The position numbers and the translations under genes were made by a program. From contig JBCCBY010000225.1 in the NCBI GenBank assembly GCA_039033795.1, positions 1 to 5,159 on the forward strand: a stretch of DNA of 5,159 nucleotides, written 5' to 3'. Shown here piece by piece: positions 1-5,159 of the stretch. A model generated the notes under the pieces. That model was not told the DNA's origin. It saw only the letters and a program-made list of their open reading frames with translations, and did not search any database. Position 1 is the stretch's first letter, and each line of letters begins with the position of its first letter. Source of the stretch: Parvularcula sp039033795. GTDB lineage: Bacteria; Pseudomonadota; Alphaproteobacteria; Caulobacterales; Parvularculaceae.

Positions 1-1671
1 CTTTGGAGGCAGTCTCAACTCGCAGCCAAGCACGGTCTCTTTGAAGTCATGGACGGTGTTTACCAAGTGCGAGGATACGACCTCGCCGTGATGAGCATCA
101 TAGCTGGGGAAACAGGCTGGATCATCATTGACCCGCTGACCGCCGTCGAAACCGCAGCAGCGGCGCTCACACTCGTCAATGAGACATTGGGCGAAAGACC
201 CGTTTCTGCGATGATCTATACCCATTCCCATGTTGATCATTTTGGCGGTGCCCGCGGAATCATTGATGACGACGAGCTGGCCGTGCGACCAATTCCGATC
301 CTTGCCCCGGTTGGTTTTTCGGAAAGCGCAGTGGCTGAGAATTTGCTTGCTGGGACACACATGGCGCGGCGCGCCAGTCTCATGTTTGGCAGCACAATTG
401 AGCGATCCGCACATGCCCATGTTGGTTCAGGCCTCGGCCCGGGCCTCCCTAACGGTGTGATCAGCCTCCTTCTGCCAACGGAAGAAATTTATGGCGACGG
501 TACACCGCGGACAATCGATGGTGTGGTCTTTGAGTTTATTGATGCGGCAGGCACCGAAGCACCAGCTGAGTTCATGTTCTATTTGCCGGAAAAACGTGCG
601 CTTTGTACCGCGGAAGTCGTCTCGGCCACGCTCCACAACATCTTGACGCCGCGGGGGGCAAAGGTTCGCGACGCAAGAGCGTGGAGCCGATCGATCGACG
701 AACTGCTCGACCGCTATGGCGACAAAAGCGACGTGGTCTTTGCCAGCCACCATTGGCCGACATGGGGCGCTGGCAACATCAACAAGCTCCTCAGCCGACA
801 ACGTGACGTCTATCGTTATATTCACGACCAGACCTTGAGATATGCCAACTCCGGAGCATCCCAAGCTGAGGCTGCTGAAGCCATCACAGAGCCGCTGTTC
901 CAGTCAGAATGGTTCGACACCCGCGGTTATTACGGCACGCTTAATCATAACTCAAAAGCGGTGTATCAGCACTATTTCGGTTGGTGGAGTGGTGTGCCTG
1001 CGGATTATTATGCCTTGCCGCGCATTCAAACCGCCGGGCGCTATGTTCGCGCCATGGGGGGCGCTGACCAGGTGCTTGAGCTGGCGCAAACCTCATTTGC
1101 AAAGGGTGACTATCGGTGGGTCGCCGAACTTCTCAACCATCTGGTGTTTGCTGAGCCGGAAAACACCGAAGCACGCCAATGGCTTGCTGCCGCCTACGAA
1201 CAATTGGGTTTTCAGGCGGAGAGTGGCGCCTGGCGCAGCTATTTCCTCACCGCGGCACAGGAGTTACGCCAGGGTGCGCCCGACCTTGAACCACTCGATT
1301 CGGCCAGCAGCGATTTCCTCAGCGCGGTCCCAAGTCTTGAACTCTTCGACGCCCTGGCCGCCCGTTACGATCCCGCAAAGCTCGACCGCGACCCCTTTGC
1401 TCTGCAGTTTGACTTTACCGACACCGAAGAGACCATCACCCTTCTTGTGACGAAGGCCGTTATCGTGCCCCGCGCTGGTCCCGCCGATGAGCCGCTCACA
1501 TCCGTGTCGATGACACGTCAGGACTTTGACCGCTTGATCACCCGGGACGTTGGGCCCCTTCAGTTGGTGGTCACGGGTCGGATGAAGCTCGACGGCGACA
1601 GAGGCGCGCTTTCAGACATGTTCAACAGCCTCGAAACGCCAGATTTTTGGTTCAACATCGTTGAGCCCTAA
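1..1671 (+). CDS. Alkyl sulfatase, class III metallo-beta-lactamase fold (SdsA1/YjcS type), 5'-truncated by window edge
   Basis: Hydrolyses sulfate esters of primary alkyl chains (SDS-like detergents) to an alcohol plus sulfate using a dinuclear zinc centre; homologues are usually exported. The frame is open from base 1 (LWRQSQLAAKHGLFEV precedes the first ATG at 49), and those residues match the family, so ATG 49 is not the true start. 556 residues are visible; SdsA1 has about 658, so roughly 95-100 N-terminal residues, including any signal peptide, lie outside. Counting from base 1, the THSHVDHFGG motif gives H75, H77, D79 and H80; further candidate ligands are E186 (in GTEAPAE), E205 (in CTAEV) and H250 (in FASHHWPTWG). 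Spacings agree with the SdsA1 ligands as I recall them (H169, H171, D173, H174, E280, E299, H344). The NILTPRGAKVRD segment after the second Glu is also typical. The middle (about 300-430) fits the helical dimerisation domain; the last 110 or so residues fit the SCP2-like domain that binds the alkyl chain. The family is clear; exact substrate preference is not. Confidence 0.95.
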   Translation, partial: LWRQSQLAAKHGLFEVMDGVYQVRGYDLAVMSIIAGETGWIIIDPLTAVETAAAALTLVNETLGERPVSAMIYTHSHVDHFGGARGIIDDDELAVRPIPILAPVGFSESAVAENLLAGTHMARRASLMFGSTIERSAHAHVGSGLGPGLPNGVISLLLPTEEIYGDGTPRTIDGVVFEFIDAAGTEAPAEFMFYLPEKRALCTAEVVSATLHNILTPRGAKVRDARAWSRSIDELLDRYGDKSDVVFASHHWPTWGAGNINKLLSRQRDVYRYIHDQTLRYANSGASQAEAAEAITEPLFQSEWFDTRGYYGTLNHNSKAVYQHYFGWWSGVPADYYALPRIQTAGRYVRAMGGADQVLELAQTSFAKGDYRWVAELLNHLVFAEPENTEARQWLAAAYEQLGFQAESGAWRSYFLTAAQELRQGAPDLEPLDSASSDFLSAVPSLELFDALAARYDPAKLDRDPFALQFDFTDTEETITLLVTKAVIVPRAGPADEPLTSVSMTRQDFDRLITRDVGPLQLVVTGRMKLDGDRGALSDMFNSLETPDFWFNIVEP

Positions 1672-1685
1672 GGGCCACGCGGCGG

Positions 1686-1702
1686 TGTCTCCTTATGGGA
1701 CA
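1686..1702 (+). promoter_or_regulatory. Candidate activator site A (imperfect dyad, 17 bp)
   Basis: The sequence TGTCTCCTTATGGGACA is an imperfect dyad with TGTC and GACA at its ends. It matches site B at 12 of 17 positions and site C at 12 of 17. It starts 451 bases upstream of the sigma-54-like promoter. Dyads of this general form are what Fis-type DNA-binding domains of sigma-54 activators recognise, but the cognate protein is unknown. Confidence 0.4.
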
Positions 1703-1704
1703 AC

Positions 1705-1721
1705 TGTGTCGTGCTGGGACG
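1705..1721 (+). promoter_or_regulatory. Candidate activator site B (17 bp)
   Basis: The sequence TGTGTCGTGCTGGGACG aligns with site A without gaps and shares TGT, TC and TGGGAC at the same places (12 of 17). It begins 19 bases after site A starts, close to two helical turns, so both could be bound on one face of the DNA. It is weaker as a dyad than site A. Confidence 0.35.
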
Positions 1722-1756
1722 GTGTTCAGCCCGATGACCGGTGTTGGGGTGCGGAG

Positions 1757-1773
1757 CGTCCGATTCTGGGACA
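1757..1773 (+). promoter_or_regulatory. Candidate activator site C (imperfect dyad, 17 bp)
   Basis: The sequence CGTCCGATTCTGGGACA has the same 17-bp layout as site A, with GTC near the left end and GGGACA at the right (12 of 17 identical to A). It starts 52 bases after site B. Its right edge is 364 bases from the sigma-54-like promoter, far but possible for an enhancer acting by DNA looping. Confidence 0.35.
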
Positions 1774-1820
1774 CTCCCTTCTTCTGATACAAGGCAAAAG
1801 AGCTGCAACACGGGGTTGAG

Positions 1821-1849
1821 CAACGCCTGCGGACAATCAGCAGGCGTTG
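1821..1849. repeat. Perfect 10-bp inverted repeat, 9-base loop
   Basis: CAACGCCTGC (1821-1830) is exactly complementary to GCAGGCGTTG (1840-1849), with the loop GGACAATCA between. No T-tract follows on either strand, so it is not a standard intrinsic terminator. It lies 150 bases after the sulfatase stop and could stabilise the 3' end of that transcript, act as a T-less terminator, or be a protein-binding palindrome. The structure itself is directly visible; the role is open. Confidence 0.6.
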
Positions 1850-1903
1850 ACACCCATCAGGCGAGCAGCGATCGCCACTTTTCGTGCCGTGATCGCAAAA
1901 AAA

Positions 1904-1943
1904 TGCCTCATATTGGGAACTTCGCGTGCTTCATTTTGGGAAT
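1904..1943 (+). repeat. Pair of 17-bp direct repeats (TGCYTCATWTTGGGAAY)
   Basis: TGCCTCATATTGGGAAC (1904-1920) and TGCTTCATTTTGGGAAT (1927-1943) agree at 14 of 17 positions and are offset by 23 bases. Their ATTGGGAATA-like core recurs on the opposite strand at 2112-2124. The first copy also aligns with site A at 1686 at 11 of 17 positions, sharing TG, CTC and TGGGA. They lie about 195-235 bases upstream of the sigma-54-like promoter, a usual distance for upstream activator sites. They are probably binding sites; the protein is not identified. Confidence 0.45.
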
Positions 1944-2091
1944 AGGGCGAGAAAAAGGCATAAATGTGACCAAAGACTGATTAATTGGGGAGTGGCCCGC
2001 CTCATTCGACCTGCCCGAAAAGGATGGGCTTCAGAATTTTATTGTATTCTTTTCAATAAGATAAGACTTTTGCTTGATCACCAACCGTCAA

Positions 2092-2111
2092 AAAATCGCC
2101 ACAAAATCGCC
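2092..2111 (+). repeat. Tandem AAAATCGCC repeat, 11-base period
   Basis: AAAATCGCC occurs at 2092-2100 and again, identical, at 2103-2111, about one helical turn apart. It lies 26 bases upstream of the -24 element of the XRE promoter candidate, where a repressor or the XRE protein itself could bind. With only two short copies, chance is possible. Confidence 0.35.
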
Positions 2112-2136
2112 TTATTCCCAATTTCGCAATCAGCAG

Positions 2137-2152
2137 TGGCACGACGCTTGAA
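2137..2152 (+). promoter_or_regulatory. Candidate sigma-54 (RpoN) -24/-12 promoter of the XRE gene
   Basis: TGGCACG (2137-2143), a 4-base spacer ACGC, then TTGAA (2148-2152). The RpoN consensus is TGGCACG-N4-TTGCW, so the -24 half is perfect, the spacing is exact and the -12 half has one mismatch (A for C in the GC pair). Transcription would start near 2163, leaving a leader of about 25 bases that contains the ribosome binding site at 2177-2182 and the ATG at 2188. I found no convincing sigma-70 -35/-10 pair in the same region. The -12 mismatch falls at a conserved base and is the main doubt. Confidence 0.6.
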
Positions 2153-2176
2153 TTGTTAATCCCGACGATATGTTTG

Positions 2177-2182
2177 GGAGGC
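2177..2182 (+). promoter_or_regulatory. Ribosome binding site that decides the XRE start
   Basis: GGGAGG lies five bases before the ATG at 2188. An in-frame ATG at 2170 would place this Shine-Dalgarno sequence inside the coding region and has no such site before it. It would also lie only about 7 bases after the predicted transcription start, so 2188 is preferred. Confidence 0.75.
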
Positions 2183-2187
2183 GATTC

Positions 2188-2580
2188 ATGCCGCATCAGG
2201 TCGATCTTCACGTCGGACAGCGCCTTCGCCAGCGCCGTTGTCTTCTCGGGATGACCCAACAAAAACTGGCTGACGCCGTCGGTATCAAGTTCCAGCAAAT
2301 TCAAAAATACGAAAGCGGAGCCAACAGGATTTCGGCCTCTCGGCTTTGGGTGATTGCAGGTGCGCTCGACGTCTCGGTTTCTCATTTCTTCGAAGGCCTT
2401 ACCGATGAGCAGCGCGCTGGCCACGAAGTTGCATCGCGCAATGGCGCGTTCGGAATCGCTCCTGAAGTGTTCCAACAGAAAGAAACGCTCGACCTCGTTC
2501 GGGCCTACTACAATCTAAAGGAAGGCCCTCGTCGGCGCCTTCTCGATCTCGCGAAGACTTTGGCGGACGCAGCCGTTTAA
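2188..2580 (+). CDS. XRE-family helix-turn-helix transcriptional regulator
   Basis: A 130-residue cytoplasmic DNA-binding protein, probably a dimeric repressor or regulator. The N-terminal half is a Cro/C1-type HTH domain (about residues 9-66): VGQRLRQRRCLLGMTQQKLADAVG, then the recognition helix region KFQQIQKYESGANRISASRLW and the closing helix AGALDVSVSHFFEGL. The C-terminal third (about 98-130: ETLDLVRAYYNLKEGPRRRLLDLAKTLADA) is a helical tail seen in a large set of alphaproteobacterial XRE proteins of about this length. No sensor or enzyme domain is present. The start is set at 2188 by GGGAGG. The gene stands alone: a 516-base leader with a sigma-54-like promoter precedes it and a strong terminator follows. 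It is not an obvious antitoxin, since no toxin-like partner is adjacent. Targets cannot be predicted from the sequence. Confidence 0.92.
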   Translation: MPHQVDLHVGQRLRQRRCLLGMTQQKLADAVGIKFQQIQKYESGANRISASRLWVIAGALDVSVSHFFEGLTDEQRAGHEVASRNGAFGIAPEVFQQKETLDLVRAYYNLKEGPRRRLLDLAKTLADAAV

Positions 2581-2637
2581 GTCATCGCTGGGCGGCCGAG
2601 CACGGACGATCGCGTCCTGCAACGGCTTGAGGGGAAA

Positions 2638-2679
2638 GGCCCCGCGCGCGGAAACCCGCAGCGCGGGGTCTTGTTTTTT
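2638..2679 (+). terminator. Rho-independent terminator after the XRE gene
   Basis: CCCCGCGCGCGG (2640-2651), loop AAAC, then CCGC-A-GCGCGGGG (2656-2668) form a 12-bp GC-rich stem with one bulged A, extended by G-U and G-C pairs at the base (2638-2639 with 2669-2670). TCTTGTTTTTT follows (2669-2679). It starts about 58 bases after the XRE stop codon and ends 27 bases before the hisN start, so the two genes are probably separate transcription units. Confidence 0.92.
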
Positions 2680-2706
2680 CAAAGATAAGATCGCTAGGCC
2701 GGGGCC

Positions 2707-3507
2707 ATGGATAGTGACGCCCTTCTCGCCTTTGCCCACAGCCTCGCCGATGCCGCCGCGAACGAAACGCTTCCTCGCTTTCGAAACGGAACTGACGTCG
2801 CCAATAAGCTTGACGAGGGGTTTGATCCCGTGACCGAGGCCGATCAGACCGCCGAACAGGTGATCAGATCACTGATCGAAGAACGCTTTCCGGCGCACGG
2901 GATCAAAGGCGAGGAGTTTGGCGAAAAGACAGGCAACGGACGCCATCGATGGGTGATTGACCCCATCGACGGCACGCGCGCCTTTATCTGCGGGGTTCCT
3001 GTTTGGACGACGCTGATCGCCCTTGAAGAAGACGGTGTTCCTATTCTTGGGATCATCGACCAACCCTTTTTAAAGGAGCGATGGGTGGGATACAGCCAGA
3101 GAGAGGAACAAGTGCTTGACGTCACCGAGCCGCTTCAATCCCAAACCTCAGGATGCGAAGCAATTGGCGAGGCACGGTTGATGGTGACCGACATGCGCGC
3201 GGGAGAATACCTCACGGAAACCGAAGCTGTGGACGTGGCGCGGCTCGCCGGTTCTTGCCGGGTGACGCGGCAGGGCCTGGACAGCTATGCTGTGGGTCTT
3301 GTTGCCAGCGGCGACATGGACCTGGTCGTTGAGGCGGGATTGCATTGGCATGACATCGCCGCGGCTATCCCCGTGATAGAGGCAGCAGGCGGAACAATTA
3401 CCGATTGGAATGGTGAGCCGCTCCGGGATACGCACCAATCGGTCAAGTCAATCATCGCTGCAACGAAACCCTTGGCAAAGGCCGCTTCGAGGATCCTTGT
3501 CGCCTAG
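2707..3507 (+). CDS. hisN: Inositol-monophosphatase-family phosphatase, probable histidinol-phosphatase HisN
   Basis: Mg-dependent phosphomonoesterase of 266 residues, the usual HisN length. HisN removes phosphate from L-histidinol phosphate, the penultimate product in histidine synthesis, in the cytoplasm. Visible metal and catalytic motifs are DPVTEAD (40-46), KGEEFG (68-72, E69/E70), the signature WVIDPIDGTRAF (82-93; D85, D88, G89, T90) and HWHDIAAAIPVIEAAGG (213-229; D216). The segment CGVPVWTTLIAL after DGT is typical of the HisN branch (GxPxWxTLIAL) rather than of true inositol monophosphatases. An in-frame TAG at 2695 makes ATG 2707 the first possible start, although the upstream Shine-Dalgarno is poor and the promoter must fit in about 27 bases or overlap the terminator. 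No other his genes are nearby. A related sugar-phosphate or PAP phosphatase activity cannot be excluded, but HisN fits best. Confidence 0.88.
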   Translation: MDSDALLAFAHSLADAAANETLPRFRNGTDVANKLDEGFDPVTEADQTAEQVIRSLIEERFPAHGIKGEEFGEKTGNGRHRWVIDPIDGTRAFICGVPVWTTLIALEEDGVPILGIIDQPFLKERWVGYSQREEQVLDVTEPLQSQTSGCEAIGEARLMVTDMRAGEYLTETEAVDVARLAGSCRVTRQGLDSYAVGLVASGDMDLVVEAGLHWHDIAAAIPVIEAAGGTITDWNGEPLRDTHQSVKSIIAATKPLAKAASRILVA

Positions 3508-3650
3508 CGGCTCCCCCCGGGGTTGCCTCTGTTGATTTCAAGGCGTTCCTTCAAGCCGACTTGATCCTTTCGCGGATCGACAACAGCTTGACATCTCAAC
3601 GCATTGAACGACCACACAGACCTTAGAAGCGCAGGGCAACCGCGAAGCGG
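3508..3650. other. Convergent intergenic region between hisN and the peptide transporter
   Basis: Both flanking genes end here. The 143 bases contain no open frame of interest and no T-tracted terminator for either strand. They do hold two stem-loops (3551-3591 and about 3637-3653) that could serve as 3' end structures, and a CCCCCCGGGG run at about 3515-3524. Confidence 0.6.
3551..3591. repeat. Two-part stem-loop in the convergent gap
   Basis: Outer arms TCAAGC (3551-3556) and GCTTGA (3586-3591) pair perfectly. After an internal loop (CGAC/CAACA), inner arms TTGATCC (3561-3567) and GGATCGA (3574-3580) pair with one G-T wobble around a TTTCGC loop. It starts 44 bases after the hisN stop. Without a T-tract it is a weak candidate for a shared 3' end structure. 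Confidence 0.4.
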
Positions 3651-3653
3651 TTA
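3637..3653 (-). repeat. Short hairpin overlapping the transporter stop codon
   Basis: On the minus strand AACCGC-TTC-GCGGTT forms a 6-bp stem with a 3-base loop (3638-3652). It includes part of the TAA stop codon of the transporter gene. No run of T follows in the direction of transcription, so a terminator role is only possible, not shown. Confidence 0.35.
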
Positions 3654-5159
3654 CGACGACGCCCCTTCTTCCGCCTGATAGTGGGCACCCTTGGCCTTGG
3701 CTTCTTCAAGCTTAGCCCTCACATCGTCGGTGTCCTGCAGCGTGTCGAGATGCATCATCCGTCTGATGAACGGTGAGAACACCATCAAAGCAATCCCGAC
3801 CCCCACGGCGAGCCAGCCCACATTGCTGTAAACATCGGTCACGCTTGCACCGGGTGCGGCGGTGGCTTGGGCGATCTGTGCCGCGACAAAATTGCCAAAC
3901 GCTGTTGCTAGGAACCAGGTGCCCATGATGAGGCCCACCATCGATGGCACGGATAGCCTGGTCATCGCCGAGAGACCCACCGGCGAAAGGCAGAGTTCTC
4001 CTGTCGTGTGCAGAAGATAAATCAGGAAAATGAAGATAACCGGCGTCAGTCCAGCACTCGATAGATCGCCCCATACGAGCACCAGGAAGCCGAGCCCGAG
4101 CTGAATAATCCCAAGACCGAATTTATCCGCAGCCGTGACATGCATGCCCTTGCGTTCAAGAAAAATCCAAAGCGCCGCAAAGAAAGGTCCAAGCAACACG
4201 ATGTACATGGCGTTCAGTGACTGAAAGACGGACGCCACCACCTCTTGGCCAAAAATAGTCCGGTCCACTTGTTCGTCAGCGTAGATATTGAGGGACGATC
4301 CTGCCTGCTCGAAAAGCGCCCAGAAGAGCACTTGGACGATAATCAATATAAGGGCCGCGAAGATCCGGTCTCGTTGTTCAGGCTCGAGCGTGAACACGGA
4401 TCGAAAAAGGATGTGCCTGAGCGTCACGGCGCTTGCCGCGTAAAGAACGAGACCCACCAATCCCTGGTCTCGGATCATAAACCAAACAACTAGCGTCAGC
4501 GCACCCGCGGCAATATAGATGAGGTTCTCTCGACTGAGACTGGCAACGGCCGATGCCGCAAGCTCATCGGGGTTGGGGGGTTCGCCCGCGCCGTTGAGCA
4601 ATGCCTTTCCTCGGATGAAAACGATGAGACCGGCGAGCATGCCAATCCCCGCCAGACCAAATCCGTAGCTCCAGCCAAACGTTTCGCCCAAATAACCCGC
4701 AAGCAGGGCGCCGCCAAACGAACCCAAATTGATACCAACGTAATAAAGCGTGAATGCCTGGTCTCGTCGTTGGTCGGTCTTTTCATAAAGCTCGCCCACC
4801 AGCGCGGAAATGTTGGCCTTTAAGAAACCAACACCCATCGCAATCAGGGTCAGCGCCAAATAGAAAATGTTGAGAATGACCGGGTTCGGACGACCGCCCT
4901 CCTGGACCGGCGCGCCCTCAATGGCCATCAGGCCATGCCCAACCACGAGCAGCACCGCTCCCACCAACACGGATTTGCGAAGACCCAAATATCGGTCAGC
5001 GATCGCCCCACCGATCACCGGCAGGATGTAAACCAACGTCGTGTAAGCACCATAAATTCCGTAGGCGGCGTCCTGCGTGAACAAAAAATGCTTGGTGAGG
5101 TAGAAGATCAAGAGCGCGCGCATGCCGTAATAGGAAAAACGCTCCCACATTTCGGCGAA
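3651..5159 (-). CDS. POT/PTR2-family proton-coupled di-/tripeptide transporter, 5'-truncated by window edge
   Basis: Inner-membrane major-facilitator transporter importing di- and tripeptides with protons. 502 residues are visible, and the frame stays open to the window edge: FAE precedes the first Met at 5148-5150. The POT motif ExxERFxYYG appears here as EMWERFSYYG, and its first Glu (codon 5151-5153) precedes that Met, so 5150 is not the true start; perhaps 20-30 residues are missing. Other hallmarks, counted from base 5159, are GGAIADRYLG (51-60), the FLKANISALVGELY segment (112-125), the PTR2 signature FTLYYVGINLGSFGG (136-150), FEQAGSSLNIYAD (283-295) and GELCLSPVGLSAMTRL (387-402; E388). 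Hydrophobic segments fill most of the length, consistent with the 14-helix bacterial POT layout. The charged tail (DTDDVRAKLEEAKAKGAHYQAEEGASS) is cytoplasmic in the family model. It is convergent with hisN. Peptide selectivity is not readable, and some POT members carry other substrates. Confidence 0.95.
   Translation of the reverse strand, partial: FAEMWERFSYYGMRALLIFYLTKHFLFTQDAAYGIYGAYTTLVYILPVIGGAIADRYLGLRKSVLVGAVLLVVGHGLMAIEGAPVQEGGRPNPVILNIFYLALTLIAMGVGFLKANISALVGELYEKTDQRRDQAFTLYYVGINLGSFGGALLAGYLGETFGWSYGFGLAGIGMLAGLIVFIRGKALLNGAGEPPNPDELAASAVASLSRENLIYIAAGALTLVVWFMIRDQGLVGLVLYAASAVTLRHILFRSVFTLEPEQRDRIFAALILIIVQVLFWALFEQAGSSLNIYADEQVDRTIFGQEVVASVFQSLNAMYIVLLGPFFAALWIFLERKGMHVTAADKFGLGIIQLGLGFLVLVWGDLSSAGLTPVIFIFLIYLLHTTGELCLSPVGLSAMTRLSVPSMVGLIMGTWFLATAFGNFVAAQIAQATAAPGASVTDVYSNVGWLAVGVGIALMVFSPFIRRMMHLDTLQDTDDVRAKLEEAKAKGAHYQAEEGASS

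Larger units (their letters stand above)
1672..2187. other. Long non-coding regulatory region between the sulfatase and XRE genes
   Basis: This 516-base stretch has no credible gene. The open frames in it are short, lack a good ribosome binding site and resemble no family I know. It divides into a GC-rich proximal part (about 1672-1900) and an AT-richer distal part (about 1900-2160). It holds several repeated 17-bp motifs, a perfect inverted repeat and a sigma-54-like promoter, each listed separately. No T-tracted intrinsic terminator is visible after the sulfatase stop codon. Its length and repeat content suggest the control region of the downstream XRE gene, though part of it could be a decayed mobile-element end. 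Confidence 0.7.

Noticed and set aside
427..864. 145-codon open frame on the minus strand inside the sulfatase gene
   Set aside because: It is antisense to conserved catalytic sequence, resembles no known family and has no supporting start signal. It is a by-product of GC-rich codon use.
842..1450. 202-codon open frame in another plus-strand frame of the sulfatase gene
   Set aside because: It overlaps a clearly conserved domain throughout, and its translation is low-complexity and rich in Ser, Pro and Arg, typical of a shadow frame.
1665..1675. Palindrome GCCCT-A-AGGGC at the sulfatase stop codon as a terminator
   Set aside because: A one-base centre leaves no workable loop for the short stem, and no T-tract follows.
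1868..1896. GCGATC / GATCGC inverted arms followed by an A-run
   Set aside because: The arms are only 6 bp and 17 bases apart, and the run is A rather than T on the strand that would be transcribed. It is not distinguishable from chance.
1741..1980. 79-codon frame (GTG start) in the leader of the XRE gene
   Set aside because: It has no ribosome binding site, no recognisable protein features, and runs across the inverted repeat and repeat pair. It is better explained as non-coding.
2053..2475. 140-codon minus-strand frame opposite the XRE gene
   Set aside because: It is antisense to a convincing HTH protein, crosses the promoter region and has no family resemblance.
1..5159. An undescribed defence system, CRISPR array, toxin-antitoxin pair or phage module
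   Set aside because: All four genes belong to well-known housekeeping or catabolic families. The XRE gene has no toxin-like neighbour, and no regular spaced repeats or recombinase genes are present.

Overview
The window looks like ordinary chromosome from an alphaproteobacterium. That is an inference from three things: the type of XRE regulator (N-terminus VDLHVGQRLRQRR, then GIKFQQIQKYESGANRISASRLW), an inositol-monophosphatase-type histidinol phosphatase encoded away from other his genes, and GC-rich coding sequence. There are four protein genes. The first and last run off the window edges. I see no rRNA, tRNA, CRISPR array or intact mobile element.

Layout: bases 1-1671 (+) hold the C-terminal five-sixths of a class III (metallo-beta-lactamase fold) alkyl sulfatase of the SdsA1/YjcS type. 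Bases 1672-2187 are a 516-base stretch without a credible gene but rich in signals. It contains three related 17-bp sites ending in TGGGAC (1686-1773), a perfect 10-bp inverted repeat (1821-1849), a second pair of 17-bp repeats ending in TTGGGAA (1904-1943), a 9-bp tandem repeat (2092-2111) and a strong match to a sigma-54 (RpoN) -24/-12 promoter (2137-2152). The last lies just upstream of a 130-residue XRE-family regulator (2188-2580, +). A GC-rich hairpin plus T-tract (2638-2679) terminates that gene. A histidinol-phosphatase-like gene (2707-3507, +) follows. A 143-base convergent intergenic region with hairpins separates it from a POT/PTR2-family peptide transporter (3651-5159, -), whose first residues lie beyond the right edge.

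No single pathway joins the four genes. The sulfatase releases alcohols and sulfate from alkyl sulfates, the transporter imports di- and tripeptides, and HisN acts in histidine synthesis. The least ordinary part is the long leader of the XRE gene: an apparent RpoN promoter with a correctly spaced start codon and several repeated candidate upstream activator sites. It suggests a sigma-54-controlled regulator, a hypothesis that rests on sequence pattern only.
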